Shown in pieces: positions 35,951-48,239 of a stretch of DNA of 64,000 nt. The notes beneath the pieces are model-generated. The model had not been told where the DNA came from, made no database searches, and was given only the letters and a program-made list of their open reading frames with translations. Both the position numbers and the translations under genes were made by a program. Each line of letters starts with the position of its first letter. Position 1 is the first letter of the stretch. Location: positions 11,781,766 to 11,845,765 of the forward strand of contig JABBOT010000011.1 of the NCBI GenBank assembly GCA_016165875.1, read 5' to 3'. The stretch is from Acanthopleura granulata (taxonomy: Eukaryota; Mollusca; Polyplacophora; Chitonida; Chitonidae).

Positions 35951-37954
35951 TATTTCTTTGGTGTTGTAGAAGCTGATGCCCACAACATATTAATTAACCA
36001 AGTATTTACATGTAGAAGAAATATAAAAAGTCACATGAAGGTCACACTACACCCACACAATCTGCAGATTTCATTTGCAATGTAATGTATTTGCATGACA
36101 CATGCAACTGTGGCTTCAGGGAGGAATCGTATGGGCCATGGGGGATAACTCTGACGGGAATATGGCCCCCAAACCCTCACATTTCCAACTGAGAGTCACT
36201 ACTACGCTGGCATGCTAGACAGCGACTCTCACATTGATAGGAGCCATTTTGAAAATATAAAGGTTAAGCTGGATTAAGCTGTTTGATCAATGACGCAATA
36301 TCCACGCAAGGAACTATTTTCATCTCATCAGTAAACGTTCGTGATACAAACTTCGATTGTAAAAAATACTGCATTACTGCTCAATTCTTCTCAACTATCC
36401 GACATGTTGTGAGACTTGCTAAACTAATTATTTTTTTATCTCTCTATTCAGAAAAAAAGTATCAAAATGCCATAAACTAGTTTGATGAATAAAGCGCTGG
36501 AACTATCTACGTGTAAAATATACACAGCCTTAGCACCCCCTCAAATTTTGGGGAAATGGTGTGTATCTAGGCCAGAGCTTGATCTCGGAGAAACTCGTAG
36601 TAGGTAAATCTGGCAGAGTCCAGAGCGCAAACCGTCAACTTGACAGCCATGGCTGTTCATACTCAGTGGAAGCTTGTTGGCGACAGACTATTAAGAAGCA
36701 TTGCACAGTTCAATACAGTGCTTTCATTATTACTGCATACCTGGATACACATTTGTCATTACCAGGTACTGCATTTATTATTATAGAGGTTGGGCTATAC
36801 ATCACCATACAGGTACATCATTTCCTGCTGGCCACACTACTGAAAAACTCGAAACAAGTCTACATGGTCATTTAGTTATGTTTACGGATTTTATTTCAGG
36901 AGAGTACATCTTAGTACCAAACAAACACAACAATGTGCAAATAAAAACAATGTGCACATGAGCCAAAAAATAAATATGTATTTTGCAAAATGTGACAGAT
37001 TTAGAAAGAGACTGATGAAAACAGTCACACTTTGCACGAAGCATTGTACCGGTTTTCACCACAGAGTATCACACAGTGACCTGGAGTCTGATATATACCA
37101 TACTGATAATATAACTCCTTCCCAAACTGAAAGTGGACAAGATTTAAAGATACAGTATGCTTCTAGCATGTGTTAATGTATTACTCAAAGCTAGACCCCT
37201 GACAGGAAGGTATGCGTATGTAAATCCAGGCCACAATTCACGTCTGGACATGGAACTGAACAAATATCTTGTGTATTGATCATTCTGCCATTCATTGATC
37301 AGGGGGGAAAGCTTTTCCTTTCTTAACCCTGGCTAGTAAAAATGACAGTGAATTAAAATCTATTTATCATGGAAGGGATGAGAGGAAAAATAAAATTAAC
37401 ACAAGAATAGTCTATCACAAACGCAGTAAAACCCTTTCTAAATGGTTGTTTAGGCTACGCTGATCAAATATACATGTAATTTTAATGCTAGTGTATCACA
37501 GGACAATGCCAGAGATCCTGTCGGCAGCAGTGCAAAGATTCTTTTCACAGGAAACGTTTATGAACATGTTCATGTAGGAACAGGTTATCAAAGAGAATAT
37601 CCATTATTATCCTTACGTAATATTATCTAACCTTGATGCAAAACTGTAAAATAGCTGCTTTGTGCAACAATAAAAAAAACATAAAGTTTCAAAAACTACT
37701 GTATGGTGATGTTTCAACGAGGACATCTACCAACTTACCTGCAGTACTGGAAGTACTCAGCAGATCAGCCCTGGTACGTGTACACCAACTAAATCTCTAC
37801 ACTGATTTCACATGTGATGATCGAACAGTCTCAAAACTGATGATCACAAACTTGTCATCGCTAACCAATCCTCTGTTTCTATAAACTGTCTATAAGGTAG
37901 TGACAGCCATTACTAGAGGAGTGAGCTCTGTAATGATCTAAGTAACATTTCAAT

Positions 37955-37970
37955 GTAGTAGTAGTAGTAG
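37955..37970 (+). repeat. (GTA)5 microsatellite
   Basis: Five uninterrupted GTA units. Confidence 0.95.
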
Positions 37971-38122
37971 CACCGCAGGGATCTGAGGGCCACACATTAT
38001 TGGTGGAAGAGATATACCATTACCCCTGTGGATGCCACCCACATCTGGATTCCTGGCTGCATCCAGTCCCTGCCCCTCCTTCCCCACAACATACAGACAT
38101 ACCAACCCCCACCCAACCATAG

Positions 38123-38404
38123 CCTTGTGCACCCAGGGCACTTAAGGGTGCCTTGTGTATCTGATCTGATCTCACTGTGATAGACTCCCCATGAAAACCT
38201 ATATTTAGGTACATCTTGGTGGTAATGGCAGACTCCCCTTGACAGCTGTCTGACAGCTAGGGTTATTTTAGACACTGTCAGCTCCTTCCACTCTCATCTG
38301 GACACTGGCCAGAAGGTCTGCACAAAGAAGCTGTAGTAAGACCATCTAGAGCCTTGGACAGAATGTCCCTTGGAATCATCTGGACACCATGCCCAGCCAT
38401 TTGT
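38123..38404 (+). repeat. 282-bp direct repeat, copy 1
   Basis: It differs from 39486-39767 at three positions over 282 bp with no gaps. The homology stops abruptly at both ends. No TG...CA ends, primer-binding site or target duplication supports an LTR. Confidence 0.85.
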
Positions 38405-38610
38405 CAACAGTTCAACATTCTGTAGTATTCAAGTATAGAATGTACACAATGCAGAATTTCACCTGAAGTTAGGTCAGTACACATGCACCTTCAGAAACCC
38501 AGAGGCCTTTAAAGGATACTTCTGATGCCAATGTAACACAGGCCCTTTGTTATGGTTCACTGAGCCTACTGACTGGTAATACTTATCCAGGCGCATATAC
38601 CTGACTCCCT

Positions 38611-38634
38611 CACCCCACCCCACCCCACCCCACC
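38611..38634 (+). repeat. (CACCC)n microsatellite
   Basis: Nearly five units between the two copies of the 282-bp repeat. Confidence 0.95.
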
Positions 38635-39485
38635 TTTACCAGATACCTAGCCACTGGCCTAGACATGTGTTAGGGATGCCAGACAATGAAGCCATTCTAG
38701 TATGTGTGTTTGTGTATTTATCTTACCATAAAGGTCTTTATAACTTGTAAAGTTTGTGCTTCTCAGTGATGATCTATATACCATTTTGTTTGTTATTGAA
38801 ACACTTATATTAGCAGCTCAAAGAGGTGAAAAACTACTAGGAAGGCTGGTCATTTGTGCCTTTAGTTGGCTTTAACTTTTTGACCTATGACTGTGTATTG
38901 TTTATTTTTATCAGTTCTAATAGCTTGTCTTTTTCTGAAGATTGTCATATGTATGTTTACCATGTTTAAGTTACACATTGTTTTATAAATCAACTTGAAA
39001 TCTGTTAAAGTAAAACAACTAGGCTTGTCCAGCTGTAGGCTAGTAGCTTATCAAAACAATGCTCTCACTGAGGGCTGTGCTCTCAGTATATAAAGGATGG
39101 CCTGTGAGCCACTAGGGCAGACCCTGATAGACCACCGAGATGATGTCATGCTGATGTAAGTAGAGTAGATTATGTTCAACAAGGAAAAGTCTCCACACAC
39201 TGGTGTTTGCCTCTATTATTCCCTGATGTCAACTACCTTGTAAACCTTGAGATGACTCAAAGACCCCGGTAACACCAACTCCAGTTTTTCTCATACGAAA
39301 TTAATCAAATCTCCTCCCAAAAAACAAAAAAACTTTCAAATGGCCTTATAAGGTGGACAAATCAATCAGAATCTGCAAAATGTAAAACTTCATGTGAAAG
39401 AGAGTAACTTGTGACATACGCTACCAAACACTTTGTTTGTACAAACATTTTCTTGGACGGGTAATATTACTACACAGAAATGTCA

Positions 39486-39767
39486 CCTTGCGCACCCAGG
39501 GTACTTAAGGGTGCCTTGTGTATCTGATCTGATCTCACTGTGATAGACTCCCCATGAAAACCTATATTTAGGTACATCTTGGTGGTAATGGCAGACTCCC
39601 CTTGACAGCTGTCTGACAGCTAGGGTTATTTTAGACACTGTCAGCTCCTTCCACTCTCATCTGGACACTGGCCAGAAGGTCTGCACAAAGAAGCTGTAGT
39701 AAGACCATCTAGAACCTTGGACAGAATGTCCCTTGGAATCATCTGGACACCATGCCCAGCCATTTGT
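39486..39767 (+). repeat. 282-bp direct repeat, copy 2
   Basis: Partner of 38123-38404, offset by exactly 1363 bp. The 1081 bp between the two copies shows no coding signal, and a CCCCA run (38611-38634) lies in it. Confidence 0.85.
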
Positions 39768-40267
39768 TATATCATATATGAATTATTCATCAGACTGGTA
39801 TTTTGGGGCACTTGTATCATGGTCAGCCTATTGGTCTGGCAAATTTAAACTAAGGCCACATCCCCAACAACTAAGTGAAACATTTCAATTTTACTTATAT
39901 TTGTCAACAAATATAATGTGTTGCAATGTTGTATATTTGGGAAAAAATTCATACCGCCAGACTTTTTCAATTAAAGGTGAATTACAAGCAATGACAAGAG
40001 GGTTTTTAATCTCTTCTCAGTAGTGAGTTTGTAACTGTAAGTACCAATTGCTTAAGTATATGAATCTGTACAGATGTTTTTCTAGCCAATTTCTTCTTAG
40101 AAACTCAATTTCAAGAAATCAGAAAAAATACTTTTCTGTCACCAATGTATCAAAACAGTGTGACAGTTTGTCTAACACTCAATTTTCTGGTATTTCTCAC
40201 TGTGAAGTGGGTAGAAGAACCCCTGCAGTAATATTTAAACGGACAGAAAAAACAAGCAATACCTAAA

Positions 40268-40420
40268 ATATATCAACCAACGTCTTAAGCAGATCAATCA
40301 ATGCCTAAATAGGTCAACCAACATCTAAAAATAGATCAATCAATGTCTAAAAATAGATTAACTAGTGCCTAAAAATGGAACCAAGGAAATACACAACCAA
40401 GTGCCTAAAAACAGATCAAT
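40268..40420 (+). repeat. Degenerate 22-bp tandem array
   Basis: Units of the form AGATCAATCAATGTCTAAAAAT repeat with small changes at about 40291, 40311, 40333 and 40355. Weaker copies (tcaaccagtac) trail to about 40700. Confidence 0.65.
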
Positions 40421-40984
40421 CAGTAAACGATGTATCAAGCAATGTATAGAAATATATCATGACTACAAGAAACAGATACATCTGCACAGAGAAATATTTC
40501 CAGACGTACTTGCAATTCCATCAATCAGTACCCACATGTGCATGTAGAAATATACGTACATCAACCAGTACCTGTGTATGTTCAATGGGTCAACCAGTGC
40601 AGGGAAATAAACGAACCAGCAAGACGGAAAAGAAAAACCAATACTAGAAACTGGTGAACCAACAGCTGTAAATAAACCAACTGGTGCTTAGAAATTGGTC
40701 AGTTAGTTCCTACCATAGACATACCACTCACACACTCCAGAATATGTTTCCCTGTATTTGAGGGCGAGGTTAAGTGTGAGGTCAAGACGTGTTGAACTAA
40801 GGATGTTCTGTACGTTAGCTGTACACCAGCGATAACTGGCAGTTGAAAGCCTAGTATTTTACCAAACAGAAAATTGCACAGTAACAACAGAATGACTGCC
40901 TTTTCACACGAAATACCTTCGTTTCACAACTGCCATCTGAAGTCAGCTGAAGTCCAATGGTCACTGAACCTGCTACAGCACTTT

Positions 40985-41170
40985 CTGTATTACACATCAA
41001 CATTTGACCCAAAGTGGATTTTTCAGAGCTAAATGTAGTCGATACAACATAACTTTTTGTGCTAAAACTTAATTTTCCAGTAGCATATCACCTTGCCATT
41101 CAAAGAAACCTCAAAACACCTTATTCACATCAACAGATCAGTTAAAATAAGGCAAAATAACAAACTCTGT
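40985..41170 (+). repeat. Dispersed repeat D, copy 2
   Basis: Partner of 3050-3235. A weaker relative may lie at 32340-32400. Confidence 0.45.
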
Positions 41171-41499
41171 CATGGAGGAAATTTTAGGTCATTCTCAGTG
41201 TTTACATATTTATATTTGGTGGATATTTAATGCCAAAGTCTATATTTTTCTCTTTTGTAACAGGACCATAGTCAGTTTCAAACATATAGGTACAGAAAGA
41301 CATGATGGCCTCCACCTAAATTATTGCCTGTGGCCAGGTATTTGATATACCTTCCGACATAAAGCCATAGACAAACCAGTGAGAGGCCGATTAGAGCTCA
41401 CGATCTCACTGGTCAAGGGATCAATGGCTTACGCCCTGTACCTGCATATTCATGACGGTGGTTTATAACCAATGCCTATACTAAATAGATAAGTAAATC

Positions 41500-41630
41500 T
41501 TTTATTTTCCTTCTTTTACTTACCTTCCTTTTATTTTTTATACTCTTTTTATTTTGGGGGGGGGGCACTGACACCATACAGTGCAAGCTGTAATACTGTG
41601 CAGGTAGAGTGTATATACAATTATGCAGGT
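41500..41630 (+). repeat. Dispersed repeat C, copy 1
   Basis: Shares cttttattttccttctttt, ccttccttttatt, tgacNccatacNgtg and aagctgtaatNatgt with 54780-54900, same orientation. It includes a G-run at 41556. Confidence 0.7.
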
Positions 41631-41969
41631 ACATACATGTGTGATCACAACATCAGTCTGTCAAGGCTTTGTTTTTCGGCAAATGTTTTACAGGATACAC
41701 ATATATACTGTGCATCACAAGCCAAAGAGAACAGTTACACAGGCTCTCAGCATAATAAGTGTACGGGTACACATGGAACGTTAAAATGCAGGAATCCTCC
41801 CATCAGATGACACAACTGTTTGTTATCCAGGTACCTTCCCCTTAAAGAACATGTATATATGCACCTGTACTTATCCATGAGTTTAGAAATTATTCTACTT
41901 GTCTATACTCAGCATGTCCATGAAAACAAGGTGCAAATCACTCACTAGCTGTCAGATTACATGGACATA

Positions 41970-42185
41970 TATATGTAATGACAATAATGATATCTTTATT
42001 TCCAGAGGGTAACAGACTCAGTCAATGTGACAGTATTTATCTTCCCTGAGGCCCTCCATTCACTCACACAATCACTCATCAGTCACTTGAGTGAAAAAGA
42101 AAAAAAATTACACAAAGCATTAATTAGTTCAAAGTTATACATATGTATATATATATATATACACATACAAAGATACAAGGCTTTA
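41970..42185 (-). mobile_element. Probable 3' untranslated end of the LINE fragment
   Basis: Downstream of the reverse transcriptase tail on the minus strand the sequence runs through a (TA)n tract and ends in ggaaataaagatatcatta, resembling the short AT-rich 3' ends of CR1/Jockey-type LINEs. The exact end and any target-site duplication were not determined. Confidence 0.35.
42137..42166. repeat. (TA)n microsatellite
   Basis: Alternating TA with ATAC/GTAT ends inside the probable LINE 3' end. Confidence 0.9.
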
Positions 42186-43320
42186 CTATGTGTTTGGCAT
42201 ATTCTGCCACTTTTGGTGCAAATTTTTAAACAATTTAACTGTGGAGGCAGATTGCAGGGATGCAGGCACACTGTTCCACTGAACAGCTGCAGAGTATGAC
42301 GAGCTTTTCTTGAGTTGTTCTGTGTGGGGAGAGGGAATTTTTACTTGATTGCTTGCACATGATCTAAGATCATGATAGGGCTCTTCTCTGAATGGGAGCA
42401 ACTTTTTCATATAGTCAGGGTAGTGGTCATATAAGGATTTGTAAAAGGTGAGATTTTTTTTGGTATGTAATAATTTCATGTATGGTATTTCACCTTAAAA
42501 TTTCAAAAGTTTCAGCTGATGATTTACTGTTATGTTTGTCCAGGATAAGTTTTGCAGAAGTTTTTTGAAGTTTATATACTTGATCATGTAGGCCTTCGGA
42601 ACAGCTGCCCCAAACAGGGACAGCGTACATTAAATGAGGAAGGATATAAGTGTTATAAAATAATAGTCTTGCTTTAAAGGGAAGAAAATGCTTCTGCCTC
42701 CTCAGTACTGACAATAGCTTAGACACAGTACCGCACACTGAGTCAACGTGACTCTGCCAAGAAAGTGTATGGTACATATGCAGGCCAAGTAGCTTCAAAG
42801 TTTGTACTGTTTCAATTGTCTGGCCATTGACCATGACACTAAGTGAATGCTGACAACAATTTTTTAATTTCTGGGCTGTTCCGATAAGGACAGACTTTAT
42901 TTTGGACACATTAAGAAGCATTTTATTTTCAAAGCACCACTGATTAATAAGTTCCATGTTAGAGTTTAATGCTGATTGAATTTCGGATAAAGATTTGGAA
43001 GCGTTGTACATTATGGCGTCATCAGCACAAAGCTCAATGTCACAGCCGGAAACATTTAAAGAACAATCATTTAAGTATATTATGAATAGTAAAGGGCCAA
43101 GAATAGAACTCTGGTGTACTCCTGATTTGACATTTAGAGACGAAGACATCTTGTTACTGATACTAACATTTTGTGATTGACACTCGGGGTAAGAAGTTAT
43201 CCATTTCATTGTTAAGTCGGTGAATCCATATAATTTCTTAAGAAGAATCTGATGGTCAATAGGCTCTTTAAAGTCGATCATGACAGACCCTACGGTTTTG
43301 TCGTCATCTATTGCAATTTT
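42186..43320 (-). pseudogene. LINE reverse transcriptase fragment, CR1/Jockey-like, with a stop and a frameshift
   Basis: A 313-codon frame (43431 to 42490) contains the palm and thumb of a non-LTR reverse transcriptase. VMIDF near residue 53 carries the first catalytic Asp, GVHQSS near 104 stands where GVPQGS is usual, ILGPLLFIIYLND follows, and CADD at 135-138 stands for Y/FADD. The thumb follows, with SWQSHVDSVC, LLFYNTYILPHLMYAVPVWGSC and LQKTSAKLILD. It ends at a TGA where the family has Trp. The C-terminal tail (FYKSLYDHYPDY...WNSVPASLQ) continues in another frame from about 42460 to 42186, and the shift maps to a T-run at 42455-42462. The first 40 residues of the frame do not look like reverse transcriptase, so the element is 5'-truncated near 43311 and lacks its endonuclease. 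It is a dead copy. Confidence 0.8.
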
Positions 43321-43682
43321 CGGACATTTTGGTAAGAACAGAGAAGCAGGAATGTGTATATGCTCCATAGGCCTTCTGTGTGTATGTGTCTCGTTCCTGA
43401 ACCCGTTACAGATAGAAATATAAATCACCAACTTTTTTCAAATTCTGCACAATATATAACTTTTTTAAATGAAAAAAAAATGTACAGAAAGTACATTTAT
43501 CTGCAAATTCCATGGATAACAACTTCATGTAAGCTTGAAAAAATTCAGCAATAGCATCCACTCCAATATGTTGCCGGCATAGAATGAAATGAGGTTGTTC
43601 TCACAGAATCTACATGTAAACTACTTTATGTCTATGATTTCAAATTCTGCAAATGCTAATCAAACAAGTGGTGTGGATTCAG

Positions 43683-43925
43683 CTGATTATTTTGATTTGT
43701 GTTTTATGCCATACACGTACCGCATAATGGAGGGAGGAAACTGTGCAGAGCCCACAGAAAACCCACGACCAACCACAGGTTACTGACATACCTTCCCACT
43801 TATGACCAGAGAGCAAGCCAGCATGAGGTGGACTCAAACGTGGAAGGGCTGCATTGGTGAGAGGCTCCTGGGTCATAATGCTGCGCTAGCACACTAACCA
43901 CATGCACCTCTGCCACAGAGGCGGT
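43683..43925 (-). mobile_element. SINE family A with head
   Basis: The poly-T tail is reduced. The central domain is decayed but the head is clear (gaggctcctgggtcataatg, ctgcgctagcacactaacca). It lies just beyond the 5' side of the LINE fragment. Confidence 0.8.
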
Positions 43926-44053
43926 ACAAACCCCTACATGCACATGTATGCACCTGGGACATACAATGCAGCTTAGCTAACTTTCTCCCCTTCTAAAGAC
44001 AATTTCCATCTAAAATGGCATATTTCAACTACATATACAACAGTGAGTAATGT

Positions 44054-44290
44054 ATGTATGCATGCTTGGGTTTTACTTCATACTCAACAATTTTTCAGCA
44101 ATATGATGGTGAGGAGTCCTTCGAATGCAGATATCCTGTGTCTCCGTACATGCTGCCAAACTGCTGCCACATCATGCCGAAGACACCAGATATGACACCC
44201 CACCCAGTCACATTATACAGACACTGGCTGTTTAGTCCTGTTTCCTTGCTCTAACCTCTCAGAGCCGAACACCAAGTGAGGCAATGACAG
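44054..44290 (-). mobile_element. SINE family B, body only
   Basis: Carries ggttttacttcatactcaac, aagacaccagatatgacacc, cacccagtcacattatacag and aacctctcagagccgaacac, the body of this family. The tRNA-like head expected above 44300 is not recognisable. Confidence 0.65.
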
Positions 44291-45132
44291 GAACCATTTT
44301 TAACGGTGAGTTATTAGGTATCTCAACTTTACAATGCTGATCATACCACAACCCAAGTCCTGCAGCGAGAATCAAGTTATCATGCACCTCATGACCTATA
44401 CATGACCTACATGTGCACACTGTACTTGTGTGACTCTCAATTAATCCTGTTCCAAGTCCACAGTTTTATCCACCTACTCATTTTACTACGGAGCTGTAAA
44501 TAGTAAACTACAGTACTACAGGAATCTGTGTCATCCTGGTTCATGTATGAATAGTTCATTTTCTGGCTGGGTGTTCTATACCCACATGCTATATGTGTCT
44601 GGTGGACGTATCATTTATAAACGGCCACAGATTTAGCAACTTTTTCGTTCTGGTAATGACGACGAGAAATATCAGAAAATTAAGTTTTAGACAAATTTTG
44701 TATGGAGTTTTCATGAAATAATTTGAGTTTTTTTGGTACATTGGTAATGAAAAATTATTGAGTTTTCTGATTTGCTCAAATTGAGTTTCTAAAAAGGAAT
44801 AGGCTAGAAAAAAAACCTAGACATTAATCTGGACAGAATAAACCCTTCAGCAACTTCCAGGATAACCCTGAAGTAATACTTACCTTCAATGAAAAGCTAT
44901 CCATGAATCCGTTACTAATGTGGCACATATCCTATCACCTGGCAACACTGGAATATGTGCACTGTATGTGACTGTGGCAACGTGAAGACTTTATCCTTCC
45001 TGCTTATCACAAGTGTTTACACATACAAGTACGCATATTATAAACACCAGCCACACGTACATTCAGAACGATCTGCTAACCTTTGTAAGATATCTGTGTA
45101 CAACAGGAGCCACTTGTCCAATACGACAGATG

Positions 45133-45172
45133 GTCACCAAACAATGTCTCCCGTCACCAAACAATGTCTCCC
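45133..45172 (+). repeat. 20-bp tandem duplication
   Basis: GTCACCAAACAATGTCTCCC occurs twice in a row without mismatch. Confidence 0.9.
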
Positions 45173-45775
45173 GTCAGCTATACATGTAGATAGTGTAACT
45201 GTAGAACTGATGATCATTCAAGCACATGTAGCTCACACATGGAGGTTAAATCTGGCTATGGACTGCACACCACATATGTAAGCTTATGACAACCATGTCA
45301 ACAGTCAGCTATTAGAAGGATCTACTAGTAGTCATAACTGACACAGATAGTAGAGTGTACATCCTGCTGTGGTGGAGCAGCTAAAAATGGAGCGTGAAAG
45401 CGAGACACTACACGCCTGTGACAGGAAGTTACAGGTAAAAAAAAAAAACTAGGTAGGGTTAATGTGCCTGAGCATCTAATCACACCTCAACTGAGCCAGG
45501 TGTCTGCCCTCTAAACCCAATTGGTCATCAGGAAGGCCATTATTTAGTGTTAACTATAATAGTAAAATCAGTAACAATGTAAACAATGATATCATTAATT
45601 GCCAGCATTGCATGCAATACAACAGTTTCCGGCACATGTTTTTGTTAATTTGTAATTTAGTGATATAATACACCATGAAAACTTAACAATGCTGCTAGAC
45701 ATGAATGAATGAAAGCCTACGGGAAATATTTATGTTGTTAATTAGGGTCTGCCATATGCAGGGCTAATGTATTTC

Positions 45776-45965
45776 AACCAAAGTTTTTATCAAGTGACAC
45801 AATTTGCTTGATTCTGACTGATTCATCCACCTTTAAAATACAGGGCTACTCAAGAGCTTTCTGAGAAGTTTCACTGATTTCATATTGAAAAAGCTGAAGC
45901 CATGGCATCAAAGGTAGCGTTTTAAGGCTTTGATGTGGTTTTGAAAGACTTGCATTTTAACAGAC
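45776..45965 (+). repeat. Dispersed repeat E, copy 1
   Basis: Shares acacaatttgcttgattctg, actgattcatcNacc and agggctactcaagag with 50235-50400. Confidence 0.55.
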
Positions 45966-46696
45966 CTAACTTTAGGTGACATGCAGCGCCCATAGCACCT
46001 GGTGACTCAAACAGCTGCGCACAAACCGGATGTTCAATCCTCCCACACATTTGGGAGAGATGCATAAGCATTTCACACTGATAATGTTAATCATCCCCAT
46101 GTACATGTTGTTTTTTTCACAGGCGATGTGTAGTGAACACACATCCAACCAGGTAAATTTGCATGCTATGAATATTCAGGAATGTGTTCATTCGCTTCTT
46201 GACTTGTACACCACCTACATTTAACAAAGTGGCCCACGACATTGGTAGTAATAGATGAATGTAATAATGTTACAATGTATAAGTTACAGTGTACTTCAGA
46301 GTGAAATACACGTACAGCTGCTTACTTTGGTTGCACTGTTGAGCCTCCTAAGGTGGACTAAAACCAGAGTCTCTTAAAATGCATATGAAACATTAAAACA
46401 CAAAACACTTTTCATCAAAAGTAAACACAATTTCCGAATTCAACTCTTGTTTTATTTATGGGTCTTTCTCATCGATTGTGGTCATTAAAAATTACCATTA
46501 CAAACAGGTAAGTGAACAAGAGTGATCGTCATTAATTAAACCTACGTGTACAATGTAGGCATAAGTTATGCCCATGACCTCACCTCCTGACCTACAGGTC
46601 TAGTATACATTCACCACCAGGGCGAAAGCATCTCTGGAACTACATTTAAGCACTGAACAAAATTATGCAGTATAACAAAGCTTTTTTCACAATAAA

Positions 46697-46871
46697 GGAG
46701 GTGCCTCCGTGGCCAAGGGTTGGGGTGCCAGAAGGGCGTAGTAACTTGGGTGATCTTATTATCACTGTGAGTTCAATTCCCGCTAAAGCTAGCTTCCTCT
46801 CCAGCCACCTGCGGATGGTCATGGGTTTTCCCTGGGCTCTGCCCCAGTTTCCTCCCACAATAAATAAATAA
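46697..46871 (+). mobile_element. SINE family A with intact tRNA-like head, internally shortened 3' end
   Basis: Starts GGAGGTGCCTCCGTGGCCAA (A-box region) and continues with B-box GAGTTCAATTCCC. It then jumps from cctcccacaata to the (AAAT)n tail, missing the last third of the central domain. Confidence 0.85.
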
Positions 46872-48239
46872 AAACAATAAAGGAACGTAACTAATGTACC
46901 CAAACTCTTAATCTGTCTGCAATTTAGCCCAGGGTGCAGACTTACACTGGCTAATGATCTCTTTATCTTTTTTTTTGTATTTTAAAAAATTTGGAAATTC
47001 AGACTAGTCTGCAGATTCCATTATCTCAATTATTAGGGCAGCAGTACTTTGCAACATGGACATAAACGATACATGTACCCTAAATGTTGTGTGATAAGTA
47101 CAAGGTCAGTAAAATATGGTCACTGCTTTGAAATTTCAAAACTCAGGAAAACAATGTCTTGGATGTTCAGGGAAGTACTTGTACATGTATTTCCTTAACT
47201 AAGGGGCATACATGTACCAATGAAAGCATAACTCAAGGGAGGCAACTCTGCTGAGACGGAAAAAACAAAACAAACAAATACACCCTGCATGTATGTTTCT
47301 TAAACCCTGAGAATTTCAAATACATGCAGAGCAAAATGGGGATATGTTTATTTCATACATTTTGACAGTAATAATATACCAAATGTATCTGTACTGTACA
47401 ATGCTTCTCTGTGTATATATAGAATGGGACAGTCAAGATGAGGACAGAACTCAAAATAAGCAAAATTCCCTTGCCACCCAATGTACGCTGGCATGAATCA
47501 GAATTTCAAAATCTTACAAGTTGCAATATGCACAGAGGAGAATTTTACCTTATACTACATGTACGTTCACAGCACATGATAGGCCGTACGCTGTTCGCTG
47601 AAAGACGAAGGTACATGTTATGAGCTATATATTTGAACTAGCATTAGATCTGAAAGCTAATACTGGTAGAAGCCTGTTCTTGCTCTTCACTTTTCAGCCA
47701 TACACTAGTAAATTTCTTAAACAGCAATATGTTTATTGAATATTAAACACAATCAATGAATTATGTTTCTGGTGACATATCAGTTCAACAGTTTATCTTA
47801 GATTCAAACCCATAAGCACATGTATTAATGACACCTGGCTTGCAAAGTAACCGCCAGTGACAACAGCTAGCCATGTAAGTGTGTTGCTGGTACCTGAAGC
47901 AACAAATACATGTACATTATACAAAAAGAAAATATTTTATTTCCTGATATGAAGAAAGAGATTAGGTTGAAATTTTATACGGACTCTCAATGCATTATTT
48001 GTTGCAAAAGTCATTAAGCCTGGCATATGCTTAGTAGGGAATGTGACAGATGTTATAAGCTACAATACAGCTGAGTATTTATGAAACAACATTGTCCTGA
48101 CCATTCATGAAAGTATTCTCTCATTTCATTTAAAGCAATAAACAATTGCAAATGCGGGTATATTTACATTCATGTAAATATGAGCTGTACATGCAAAAAA
48201 GGTGTACATATATATGCATATATTCCACAAGTGGGAAAG

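Noticed and set aside
37736..37775. Exon ending at CTGCAG|gtaagt near 37740 as the exon before PH exon 1
   Set aside because: In the phase required for the PH frame it contains a stop, and the acceptor lacks a pyrimidine tract.
38123..39767. LTR retrotransposon with 282-bp LTRs
   Set aside because: No TG...CA termini, tRNA primer site, polypurine tract, target duplication or gag/pol content.
43312..43431. First 40 residues of the long reverse-transcriptase frame as its true N-terminus
   Set aside because: They do not resemble any reverse-transcriptase segment. The homology starts near IDDDKTVG, so the upstream part is read-through of host DNA beyond the 5' truncation.
46697..46790. Genuine tRNA gene
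   Set aside because: A- and B-box-like sequences are present, but the sequence runs into the SINE body and no cloverleaf with CCA-side stem can be formed by eye. The same applies to the heads at 16208, 19400 and 62630.
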